Assembly: GCF_000020785.1 (NCBI RefSeq) | Contig: NC_011126.1 | Coordinates: 248,001 to 312,000 of the forward strand | Origin: Hydrogenobaculum sp. Y04AAS1 | GTDB lineage: Bacteria; Aquificota; Aquificia; Aquificales; Aquificaceae | Length of the DNA: 64,000 nucleotides | Direction: 5' to 3' | Shown: positions 55,214 through 62,246 of the stretch, piece by piece | Position numbering within the stretch: position 1 is the stretch's first letter | How the letters are laid out: each line of letters starts with the position of its first letter | The notes under the pieces: model-generated | Seen by the model: the letters and a program-made list of their open reading frames with translations, nothing else | Told to the model about the DNA's origin: nothing | Database searches by the model: none | Position numbers and translations under genes: made by a program

Positions 55214-56214
55214 AACAAAAATTAATTGATGTAATCCAGCAAGATATACCCATACAAGAAAACCCTTTTCAGTGGATAGCCGAACAGCTTAATACGGATT
55301 TAGACAATGTTTTTGAGCTTTTAAAAGCATTAAAACAAGAAGGTATTCTAAGGCAGATAGCTCCCATATACGACACAAAATCCCTTGGATATCAGAGTGG
55401 ACTTGCGGCTGTTGCTGTAGAAGACAACGATATAGAAAAGGCGGTATATATTCTCAACGAACATCCCGGAGTAAGTCACAATTATCTTAGAAACGATACA
55501 TTTAACATATGGTTTACGATAGCTATACCTCCAGACTCACGCATAGGATTAGAGGAAACAATTAGAATACTAATTAAAGAGATTGGTACAAATATCAAAT
55601 ATGTAATATTGAACACCAAAAGAGTGTTTAAAATAAATACAAGATTTATGCAAGATGCTAAGGAAATGATGAAAAGAGAAGACTTTGTAGACCCGAAAAT
55701 ATTTAGTGGCAGATTGGATGAGATAGATAAATATATAATAAGAGAGACACAGTATGACTTACCTATTGTAGATAAGCCCTTTCACGATATAGCAAATAGG
55801 CTTGATTTAGGAGTAGATATCCTGATTGAAAAACTCTTTAAATATAAGGAACAAGGGATTATGAGGAGGTTTTCCGGGCTTATAAATCATAGGAAAGCGG
55901 GATTTAACGCAAATGGTATGTCCGTATGGATAGTGCCAGAAGACAAGATAGAGGAATACGGAAAAATAATGGCTTCTTTTAAAGGGGTTACCCACTGCTA
56001 TGAAAGAACCACCAACGAATTTTGGCGTTACAACCTATTTTGTATGATACATGGTAAGGACGAGAAAGAGGTTTACGATACGGTATACGCTATACAGCAA
56101 ACTTTGGGAGATAAAATACCGTTTAAAGTATTATTCTCTTCCAAAGAGTTTAAGAAAACAAGGTTAAGATATTTTGAGGATGATTATTATAGGTGGGAAG
56201 ATAGATATATCTAA
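55201..56214 (+). CDS. nirDL: Fused siroheme decarboxylase NirDL (AsnC/Lrp-like domains)
   Basis: The 337-residue protein is two homologous halves joined: an N-terminal winged helix (FQWIAEQLNTDLDNVFELLKALKQEGILRQIAPIYDTKSLGY) with a Lrp-like domain, and a second copy (PFHDIANRLDLGVDILIEKLFKYKEQGIMRRFSGLINHRKAGF, GVTHCYERTTNEFWRYNLFCMIHG). In other bacteria nirD and nirL or nirG and nirH encode these halves; together they decarboxylate siroheme. The fused form alone presumably does the whole step, as no separate nirG/nirH is present. Confidence 0.9.
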   Translation: MQVLKQKLIDVIQQDIPIQENPFQWIAEQLNTDLDNVFELLKALKQEGILRQIAPIYDTKSLGYQSGLAAVAVEDNDIEKAVYILNEHPGVSHNYLRNDTFNIWFTIAIPPDSRIGLEETIRILIKEIGTNIKYVILNTKRVFKINTRFMQDAKEMMKREDFVDPKIFSGRLDEIDKYIIRETQYDLPIVDKPFHDIANRLDLGVDILIEKLFKYKEQGIMRRFSGLINHRKAGFNANGMSVWIVPEDKIEEYGKIMASFKGVTHCYERTTNEFWRYNLFCMIHGKDEKEVYDTVYAIQQTLGDKIPFKVLFSSKEFKKTRLRYFEDDYYRWEDRYI

Positions 56215-56759
56215 CCCTCTTCAAGAAGTTTCTTTGTTATATCGTTTATACCGGAAGAAGAAAGGTTCTTTTGTCTTCTAAGCTTTGATACAGTGCTTAA
56301 AACTTTCTCAATGTTTTCTGGTATTATTTTTTCTATCTTTGTTCTCATATATTTTGATATAGAAGGAGCTTCTCCTGACGTACTGATGGCTATAACAAGA
56401 TGACTACGTTTTATAATTGATGGAAATAGAAACGTGCAAAAATTCTTTTCATCCACACTATTGCAATGTATATTGTATTTCACACAATAACTATGTATAC
56501 GTTTCTGTAGAAAAATATCATCGGCTGCTACTATCACCATAAATTTCCCCCTTAAATCAGATTTCTTAAATTTTCTCTTTCTAAAATCTATAATACCCTC
56601 TTTATGCAACGTTAATATCTCTGGTATAGCCTTTGGTGCTACTACGGTTATATTAGGTTTAAACTCTATTAGCTTTTCTATTTTTCTAAAAGCTACAATA
56701 CCTGCACCTACTACCAAAACATCTTTATCCTTTAGATTTACAAACAATGGAAAGAACAT
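56211..56759 (-). CDS. Precorrin-2 dehydrogenase (sirohydrochlorin synthesis)
   Basis: The 182-residue protein has a Rossmann opening LFVNLKDKDVLVVGAGIVAFRKIEKL and the CysG-N/Met8-like NSVDEKNFCTFLFPSIIKRSHLVIAISTSGEAPS motif. It oxidises precorrin-2 to sirohydrochlorin and in Met8-type enzymes also inserts iron. This supplies the siroheme-to-d1 route. It converges with nirDL (4-base overlap). The ATG lies exactly 41.5 bases from the Fnr-type box centre with TATTAA at 56765-56770, so the mRNA is probably leaderless. Confidence 0.85.
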   Translation of the reverse strand: MFFPLFVNLKDKDVLVVGAGIVAFRKIEKLIEFKPNITVVAPKAIPEILTLHKEGIIDFRKRKFKKSDLRGKFMVIVAADDIFLQKRIHSYCVKYNIHCNSVDEKNFCTFLFPSIIKRSHLVIAISTSGEAPSISKYMRTKIEKIIPENIEKVLSTVSKLRRQKNLSSSGINDITKKLLEEG

Positions 56760-56793
56760 ACTATTTAATATTTTAAATTATTTAATCTTTGCG

Positions 56794-56807
56794 TTGATTA
56801 CAATCAA
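56794..56807. promoter_or_regulatory. Shared Fnr-type box between precorrin-2 dehydrogenase and DUF2249 genes
   Basis: TTGATTACAATCAA matches the consensus in both half sites. Its centre, 56800.5, is 41.5 bases from the minus-strand ATG at 56759. On the plus strand the same geometry gives a start near 56842 and a 23-base leader with AAGGAGG before the DUF2249 ATG at 56865, though the plus-strand -10 (about 56831-56838) is weak. One box may serve both directions. Confidence 0.65.
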
Positions 56808-56864
56808 TGCTTTTTAGAGCAAAAATTAGATCTTAATCCTTACCTTAAATTTAAGGAGGTTATT

Positions 56865-57149
56865 ATGAAAGAAAGAGTAGAAGTACCAAATACCACAGTG
56901 CCGGTTTACAAATACGAAGAGAGTGAATATACGGTGTATGAATTTGATACATCCATGAAGGGTCCACCAGAACCAATGGTGAATGCGCTCTCAGTTTTAG
57001 AGCTTTTGAACTCATCAAATGTAAAAGTTGTTATGATAAATCACAGAAAACCTATGGGATTGTTTGATAGGTTAGAAGATAAATACAACGTTAGCATGGA
57101 AGAGCTACCCGACGGAAAATATAAAATAGTTTTTACATTAAAAGCATGA
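56865..57149 (+). CDS. DUF2249 domain protein
   Basis: The 94-residue protein has the DUF2249 pattern (STMKGPPEPMVNALSVL-type region, then VVMINHRKPMGLFDRLEDKYNVSMEELPDGKYKIVFTL). These small proteins occur repeatedly in denitrification and nitrosative-stress operons, often with DUF59 and hemerythrin-like genes, but their biochemistry is unknown. It overlaps the following membrane-protein gene by 4 bases (ATGA). Confidence 0.82.
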   Translation: MKERVEVPNTTVPVYKYEESEYTVYEFDTSMKGPPEPMVNALSVLELLNSSNVKVVMINHRKPMGLFDRLEDKYNVSMEELPDGKYKIVFTLKA

Positions 57150-58369
57150 ACCAAAGTGCTTTTTTAGCTAAAAACCTATCTACCCCTTTTAGCATAGTAT
57201 TAAGATATTTCTTGAGTGCTTTTTTATTCTATGCTACATTTTTCGTTCTTATATTTCAGTTTTTCGAGTCTTTGAAAGGATATTTCTTGTCTTTTCAAAT
57301 AGCCTTTTTGGCTCATATATTTTTTCTTGGATTTGTGCTAAATACCATTTTTGGGGCAATGTTTCAGCTTTTACCTGTAGCTTTAGAAAGTCCTATATTT
57401 TCTGTGCTTCTGGCCAAATTACAATTTTACATATATGAGTCCGGTATAATACTTATGCTATACGGGTTTTATAACGTTAATTTGGATATTCTGGCGCTGG
57501 GAGCCTTATTTACGTTCATTAGCATAGCAATTTACTTGTTTAACTTTTTTGCGAGTATTATAGGTTCTTCTCTTAACAAAATAGAAGTGAAATTTTTAAC
57601 AGTTTCTCATACACTACTTGGTGCTGGCGCTGCCATTGGCTTAGTAATGACGCTTAACATGAGGTTTAATTTTTTATCTATAGATTATGTAGATTACGCT
57701 TTTATGCATATAACATTTATGATTTTTGGATTTATTTTTATGAGCATAATGGGATTAAGCAAAGTTCTATTGCCCATGTTTTCACTGGCTCACAAATACA
57801 GCGATAGACCCTTAAAGGCTGCTTTCTATACTATGTTATTTGGTATCATTAGTTTTGCAATGTCTGTAAAATTACTATGGATAAAAGAGGTATTTTTTGG
57901 TATTGTGTTGACTGGAATAGGCATTTACCTAATTCAAGTTTTAGAAATATATAGACATAAGCCAAAAAAGAGGGCTGATATTTACATAAACGGTATGTTT
58001 TATTCACATATATTCATTATACTAGGGGTACCGATGTTGCTATATTCTCCTCTATTCTTTGGAATACTAATGTTTATAGGATTTTTGCAAATGTTTATAT
58101 TATCAAACCTATACAAAATAGTGCCGTTTTTAGTATGGTTTCATAGGTTTTCTCGTCTCGTGGGTAAAAAGAAAGTTCCTATGCTATCGGATATGCTTAA
58201 GAAACCATTGTCCATGTTAAATTATACTTTTTCCTCAACTGGAGTGATTTTGATTACTATTTCTTTAATCTTTAACATCGGAGCTTTGTATATAGTAGCT
58301 TGTGGTTTTCTACTTGCAGGAGCAGCTTCTTTTTTGACTAACATCTTGTATGTATTGACTTTAAAATAG
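57146..58369 (+). CDS. Polytopic membrane protein with conserved histidines (NnrS/heme-copper oxidase-like)
   Basis: The 407-residue protein has about twelve hydrophobic helices. Its HIFFLGFVLNTIFGAMFQLLPV and HITFMIFGFIFMSIMGLSKVLLPMF segments place histidines in helices, as in NnrS and related oxidase-like proteins that bind heme or copper. Proteins of this kind help cells tolerate NO. It is translationally coupled to DUF2249 and followed by DUF59 and norB, so a role in NO metabolism is likely; I cannot give the family with certainty. Confidence 0.65.
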   Translation: MNQSAFLAKNLSTPFSIVLRYFLSAFLFYATFFVLIFQFFESLKGYFLSFQIAFLAHIFFLGFVLNTIFGAMFQLLPVALESPIFSVLLAKLQFYIYESGIILMLYGFYNVNLDILALGALFTFISIAIYLFNFFASIIGSSLNKIEVKFLTVSHTLLGAGAAIGLVMTLNMRFNFLSIDYVDYAFMHITFMIFGFIFMSIMGLSKVLLPMFSLAHKYSDRPLKAAFYTMLFGIISFAMSVKLLWIKEVFFGIVLTGIGIYLIQVLEIYRHKPKKRADIYINGMFYSHIFIILGVPMLLYSPLFFGILMFIGFLQMFILSNLYKIVPFLVWFHRFSRLVGKKKVPMLSDMLKKPLSMLNYTFSSTGVILITISLIFNIGALYIVACGFLLAGAASFLTNILYVLTLK

Positions 58370-58378
58370 GAGGCTCTT

Positions 58379-58669
58379 ATGGAGAAAGAGATCTATGAAG
58401 CATTAAGGCAGGTTATAGATCCAGAAGTGGGATTTGATGTTGTTAGCCTTGGACTAATTAGAAATATTAAAGTAGAGAATGGTAAAGTCCATATTGTTAT
58501 GACACTTTCTTCGCCTCAGTGCCCCATATCTGATGTCATATTAGGGTGGGTAAAGGAATCGGTGATGAATGTAAATGGTGTGCAAGATGTAGATATAGAG
58601 CTTACTTTTAATCCACCTTGGAGTATAGAGATGGCCAGCGAGGATATCAAGAAAGCTCTTGGAATATAA
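58379..58669 (+). CDS. MIP18/DUF59 family iron-sulfur assembly protein
   Basis: The 96-residue protein has IYEALRQVIDPEVGFDVVSLGLIRNIKVENGKVHIVMTLSSPQCPISDVI, with the reactive cysteine in SSPQCP, and ends VELTFNPPWSIEM. DUF59 proteins (SufT, PaaD, MIP18) aid maturation of iron-sulfur or diiron enzymes. A TAGGAGG site lies before the ATG. It probably repairs or loads a cluster damaged by NO. Confidence 0.83.
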   Translation: MEKEIYEALRQVIDPEVGFDVVSLGLIRNIKVENGKVHIVMTLSSPQCPISDVILGWVKESVMNVNGVQDVDIELTFNPPWSIEMASEDIKKALGI

Positions 58670-58674
58670 CGCAA

Positions 58675-59334
58675 TTAAAAGTTATAAATAACATCTTTAA
58701 GCTTAGCAATATCCTTTACCACAATGCGATGTTTTTCATCTACATGTATTGCTCCATTTTGTTTAAACTTTGAGATGATTCTGGATAACGTTTCTGGAGC
58801 TATATTTAGTAAAGAAGCTATTTGTGAATGTTTTAGCGATGTAAAAATCTCCGGAGATTCCATTATTATCTTTGCCACTCTTTCCTCTGCGCTCATTACC
58901 ATATTTGTAGTTATGAATAAATCTAAAGTTCTTATCTTCATCAACAAGGATTTTATTATAGATAACAATATTTCAGGAGATGTCATAAATTCTCTTTTAA
59001 AGGCTTCAAAATCTATTTGCAATACCTGACCTTCTGTTATGAATTCAGCAGTAGCTGGATATGATATATTTTCAAAGTTTGCCATTTCACCAATGATGCT
59101 TACTGGTTTAAACTGCGTTATTACGACTTCTGTGCCTTTGTTTGTAAGCTTATACACTTTCACTAAGCCATCTAGCAATATATATATGTTTTCAGGCTTG
59201 TCTCCCTCGTGAAATACGATCTCGCCCTTCTTGAAATTTCTTATATTTGATATGCTTTTTAGTTTTTTAAGATTTTCGTCGCTTACTTTACTAAATAAGT
59301 AAACATTTCTTAGCAAATCTATATCAACATTCAT
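58675..59334 (-). CDS. Crp/Fnr-family regulator of the denitrification island (DNR/NnrR-like)
   Basis: The 219-residue protein has a cyclic-nucleotide-binding-like domain (FKKGEIVFHEGDKPENIYILLDGLVKVYKL, GEMANFENISYPATAEF) and a winged helix with the recognition helix APETLSRIISKFKQNG. The E-x2-S-R motif there matches recognition of TTGAT half sites. It has no cysteine at all, so it is not an oxygen-sensing Fnr with an iron-sulfur cluster; NO sensing by heme, as in DNR, is likely. TATAAT (59342-59347, minus strand) ends 7 bases before the ATG, so its own mRNA may be leaderless. Confidence 0.85.
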   Translation of the reverse strand: MNVDIDLLRNVYLFSKVSDENLKKLKSISNIRNFKKGEIVFHEGDKPENIYILLDGLVKVYKLTNKGTEVVITQFKPVSIIGEMANFENISYPATAEFITEGQVLQIDFEAFKREFMTSPEILLSIIKSLLMKIRTLDLFITTNMVMSAEERVAKIIMESPEIFTSLKHSQIASLLNIAPETLSRIISKFKQNGAIHVDEKHRIVVKDIAKLKDVIYNF

Positions 59335-59341
59335 ACACTAT

Positions 59342-59347
59342 ATTATA
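59342..59347 (-). promoter_or_regulatory. -10 element of the Crp/Fnr regulator gene
   Basis: On the minus strand TATAAT spans 59347-59342, with 7 bases to the ATG at 59334. No Shine-Dalgarno site is present. No clear -35 is seen. An alternative GATAAA at 59376-59381 would fit activation by the box at 59404 (autoregulation). Confidence 0.5.
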
Positions 59348-59403
59348 ATATGCTTCACAACTTTTCCATATGTTCTTTATCTTTTTTTTCAATGTTGAAT
59401 GCA

Positions 59404-59445
59404 TTGATATCAGTCAATGCAAATAATGAATAACTTATCTATAGT
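59404..59445 (+). promoter_or_regulatory. Fnr-type box and -10 for the NO reductase operon, predicted leaderless
   Basis: TTGATATCAGTCAA (59404-59417) has one mismatch from the consensus. TATAGT (59440-59445) predicts a start at 59452, 41.5 bases from the box centre and identical to the A of the ATG. No ribosome site exists upstream, and the frame opens with three ATG codons in a row. Confidence 0.68.
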
Positions 59446-59451
59446 TTAATC

Positions 59452-59853
59452 ATGATGATGGGACTTATTTGGAAAAGTTTTTTGGCAATGCATCTTTTGG
59501 CTAACGGAAGTGTGTTTGGATTGTCGTTATCTTATATGCTTGGATTGAAAGATTGTTCCCTGAAATTCATAGATCGCTCTAAAAAATTTGTAGGGATAGC
59601 GTTAGGATTGTCGGGCATAAGTGGTATAGTTTTGCTTTCTATACTCAGCCACAACGGTATGGGTGACCTTTTTCAGAATTCTATAGGTATAAGTGTATTT
59701 TTTATGCTTATTGGATATCTGCTTGCAATATTTGTTATAAGTTTTGCTTTTCTTTATAAAGGAGGTGATACAAAAATATATAGGAATCTTTTTGCATTGG
59801 TGTTTGTGATTTACCTGTTGGTATATGTAACAAGAGCCTTTTTGGTAGGCTAA
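59452..59853 (+). CDS. Small four-helix membrane protein before the NO reductase
   Basis: The 133-residue protein has four hydrophobic segments. Two conserved-looking histidines (MHLLANGSV near the start, LSHNGMG in the middle) could hold a heme or copper. It is the first gene of the NO reductase operon, 22 bases before norB, so it is probably an accessory or assembly factor. I do not recognise the family. The start uses one of three in-frame ATG codons and has no Shine-Dalgarno site. Confidence 0.7.
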   Translation: MMMGLIWKSFLAMHLLANGSVFGLSLSYMLGLKDCSLKFIDRSKKFVGIALGLSGISGIVLLSILSHNGMGDLFQNSIGISVFFMLIGYLLAIFVISFAFLYKGGDTKIYRNLFALVFVIYLLVYVTRAFLVG

Positions 59854-59875
59854 ATTTATTAAGGAGGTCAATGCT

Positions 59876-62122
59876 ATGGCTACAAGCTTGGAAGATGTAG
59901 AATTAAAGGAGCGTAAAAGATGGTGGCTCCTTGTATGGGGAACTGCTATAACGGTGGTTCTTATTTTTCTGGCTTTTACCGTCTACCAGATAAAATCAGT
60001 TCCCCCAATACCGCAACAAGTTCAAGTTCAAGGCACAAACAACACCCTTTACACAAAGGATGATCTAATAAAGGGTAAGGACTATTTTCAAGAATTTGTT
60101 CTCATGGACAATGGTACGATACTTGGGAATGGTGCCTACACGGGGCCAGATTATACGGCATGGATGCTTCATCTTCTTGTGCAGTCTTTAGAGAATATAT
60201 ACGCTAATGAGAAGTATCATGCTCCTTACGCGGCTCTTCTAAAAGAGCAAAAGGTTGATGTGGATTATTTAGTAAAACGCGATCTAAGAGAAATGTCTAC
60301 ACTAAAATCTCCGGTTACCACCGTAACACCAGAATACGCTAAAGCTTTTGAACAAGCTAAAGATACCATAGTAAACTTTATTGTAAATGGCAATCCGCGT
60401 TATGCATGGTTGGGTCACGTCGTCCCCAAGGATAAGGCTGAAAAAATAGTAGATTTTGTGAATTGGACAACGTTGTCTGCCACTACCGATAGACCAGACA
60501 GCAATATCACTTATACAAACAACTGGCCACCAGAACCAAAAATAGGATTAGGTTTGACATTTGACGATATATGGACTTCTTTGATAGCATTCATGGGAAC
60601 ATGGGTTGCGTCTATCGTTGTAATATTTCTTTTCTACGAATATTTTGAAAAGCTTGAAAACGCTGCCAAACCAGTAGCAGCTTTAGACATAGCCCCACTT
60701 ACAAATATGCAAAAAAAAGTTTTAAAGTATGTGCCTATAGTACCTGTTTTTTTCTTTTTACAATGTGTGTTTGGCGGTTATCTTGCACACTTATACGCCG
60801 ATCCTACACACAGCTGGTTGATACCGCAAAGCTTACTTCCTTTCAACGTAGCAAGACAGTTTCACATAAACTTAGCTGTGCTGTGGATAGCAATAGGATG
60901 GCTTACCGGAGGATTGTTTATAGCTCCGTTGGCTTCCGGTAGAAAAGACTTTAAACTCCCAATTCTCGTAGATATTTTATGGTTAGCTCTCGTTGTTGTA
61001 GGAGTGGGAGGTCTAATAGGCATATATCTTGGCACAGAAGGATATTTACAGAACGATAAGCTATGGTTCTGGCTTGGCTCTCAAGGCCGTGAATATTTGG
61101 AACTCGGTAGGATATGGGCTACTGGCGTATTGATAGGTCTCGTGATATGGTTTGTCATAGTACTTTTTACCATAAGACAAGCCAAAAAAATCACCCCATC
61201 TTTGAATGTGATGATGTGGTCTGCTTTTGCCATCGCTGGACTCTATATAGCAGCTTTACTACCATTTACCCACACTATACATAACTATACGATAGATGAC
61301 TATTTTAGATGGTGGGTAGTGCATCTTTGGGTGGAAAACACATTTGAGTTGTTTGCCGCTGGGACATTGGCTTTTATAACTGTAGAGCTCGGCCTTGTAA
61401 ATCAAAGATTTGCCAATGCAGTTATGTTCTTTGAAATGTTTCTAATAATAGGTGCCGGTACTATAGGCACTGGACATCATTACTATTGGATGGGAGAAGA
61501 TAACTTCTGGATTATGTGGGGAAGTATACTATCTTCACTTGAACCAGTGCCTTTGGTGATGTTAATGGTGGAAGCTTACAGAGAGTATCATCACATACAA
61601 AACAAAGACAAGTTTCATTTTAACATGACATTTTACTGGCTTGGTATGTCTGCCTTTTTAAACTGGTTTGGTGCAGGTTTTTATGGTATGTTTATTAACG
61701 AGCCTGCAGTTAATTACTTTACACACGGTACATATTTTGTAATGGCACACTCTCACGTTGCCCTTCTTGGAGCATTTGGCTATATAGCTATAGCATTTAT
61801 ATATTTTATCCTTGAATATAGAGCAGCTGCCGAAGGATTCGTATGGGATATGAAACTCTCAAAATTGGCATTTTGGCTTATTACCATAGGTATATGCCTA
61901 TACACTATACCAACAATGGTAGTAGGATTTCATCAATTCAAAGAGTCCTTTGACGTAGGATACTGGTATGCACGTACCAGAAGCGTATTGGAGCCCGTTC
62001 ATTTCTGGATGTGGATAAGGATACTTCCAGATTCCATGGTGTTAGGCGGAGCCTTTTTGCTGATGGTTGACATCCTGTACAAACTATTCATGCCTATAAA
62101 AAAGATAGAAAAAGCAGCTTAG
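59876..62122 (+). CDS. norB: Quinol-dependent nitric oxide reductase (qNor)
   Basis: The 748-residue protein has an N-terminal helix and a periplasmic cytochrome-c-like extension without a heme motif (about residues 45-225), which defines the quinol type. The 12-helix core carries the metal-site histidines in VVHLWVENTFELFAAG, GTGHHYYWMG and THGTYFVMAHSHVALLGAFG. It reduces NO to N2O with quinol electrons. The usual HLWVEG Gly is Asn here. An AAGGAGG site precedes the ATG and a terminator follows. Confidence 0.95.
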   Translation: MATSLEDVELKERKRWWLLVWGTAITVVLIFLAFTVYQIKSVPPIPQQVQVQGTNNTLYTKDDLIKGKDYFQEFVLMDNGTILGNGAYTGPDYTAWMLHLLVQSLENIYANEKYHAPYAALLKEQKVDVDYLVKRDLREMSTLKSPVTTVTPEYAKAFEQAKDTIVNFIVNGNPRYAWLGHVVPKDKAEKIVDFVNWTTLSATTDRPDSNITYTNNWPPEPKIGLGLTFDDIWTSLIAFMGTWVASIVVIFLFYEYFEKLENAAKPVAALDIAPLTNMQKKVLKYVPIVPVFFFLQCVFGGYLAHLYADPTHSWLIPQSLLPFNVARQFHINLAVLWIAIGWLTGGLFIAPLASGRKDFKLPILVDILWLALVVVGVGGLIGIYLGTEGYLQNDKLWFWLGSQGREYLELGRIWATGVLIGLVIWFVIVLFTIRQAKKITPSLNVMMWSAFAIAGLYIAALLPFTHTIHNYTIDDYFRWWVVHLWVENTFELFAAGTLAFITVELGLVNQRFANAVMFFEMFLIIGAGTIGTGHHYYWMGEDNFWIMWGSILSSLEPVPLVMLMVEAYREYHHIQNKDKFHFNMTFYWLGMSAFLNWFGAGFYGMFINEPAVNYFTHGTYFVMAHSHVALLGAFGYIAIAFIYFILEYRAAAEGFVWDMKLSKLAFWLITIGICLYTIPTMVVGFHQFKESFDVGYWYARTRSVLEPVHFWMWIRILPDSMVLGGAFLLMVDILYKLFMPIKKIEKAA

Positions 62123-62141
62123 TTTAAAACCTCTTTGCTTT

Positions 62142-62166
62142 GGAAGGCCATCTGGCCTCCTTTTTT
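62142..62166 (+). terminator. Rho-independent terminator after norB
   Basis: GGAAGGCC (62142-62149) pairs with GGCCTCC (62154-62160) around a 4-base loop, with one bulged A, followed by TTTTTT and more T-rich sequence. It is 19 bases after the norB stop. Confidence 0.8.
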
Positions 62167-62173
62167 ATTTTTC

Positions 62174-62187
62174 TTGATCTATATCAA
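62174..62187 (+). promoter_or_regulatory. Fnr-type box for the porin gene
   Basis: TTGATCTATATCAA matches the consensus in both half sites. Its centre, 62180.5, predicts a start near 62222 with a TATCAA-like -10 at 62208-62213 and a 25-base leader holding AAGGAGG before the ATG at 62247. The porin is thus likely switched with denitrification. Confidence 0.62.
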
Positions 62188-62246
62188 TGATTATTAATAC
62201 CAAATTGTATCAAAATATTGTCATCAACTTAATGAAGGAGGTTTTT

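Noticed and set aside
62187-62246. A 20-residue N-terminal extension of the porin
   Set aside because: It would place the start inside the Fnr-type box and in front of a second strong ribosome site and a normal signal peptide.
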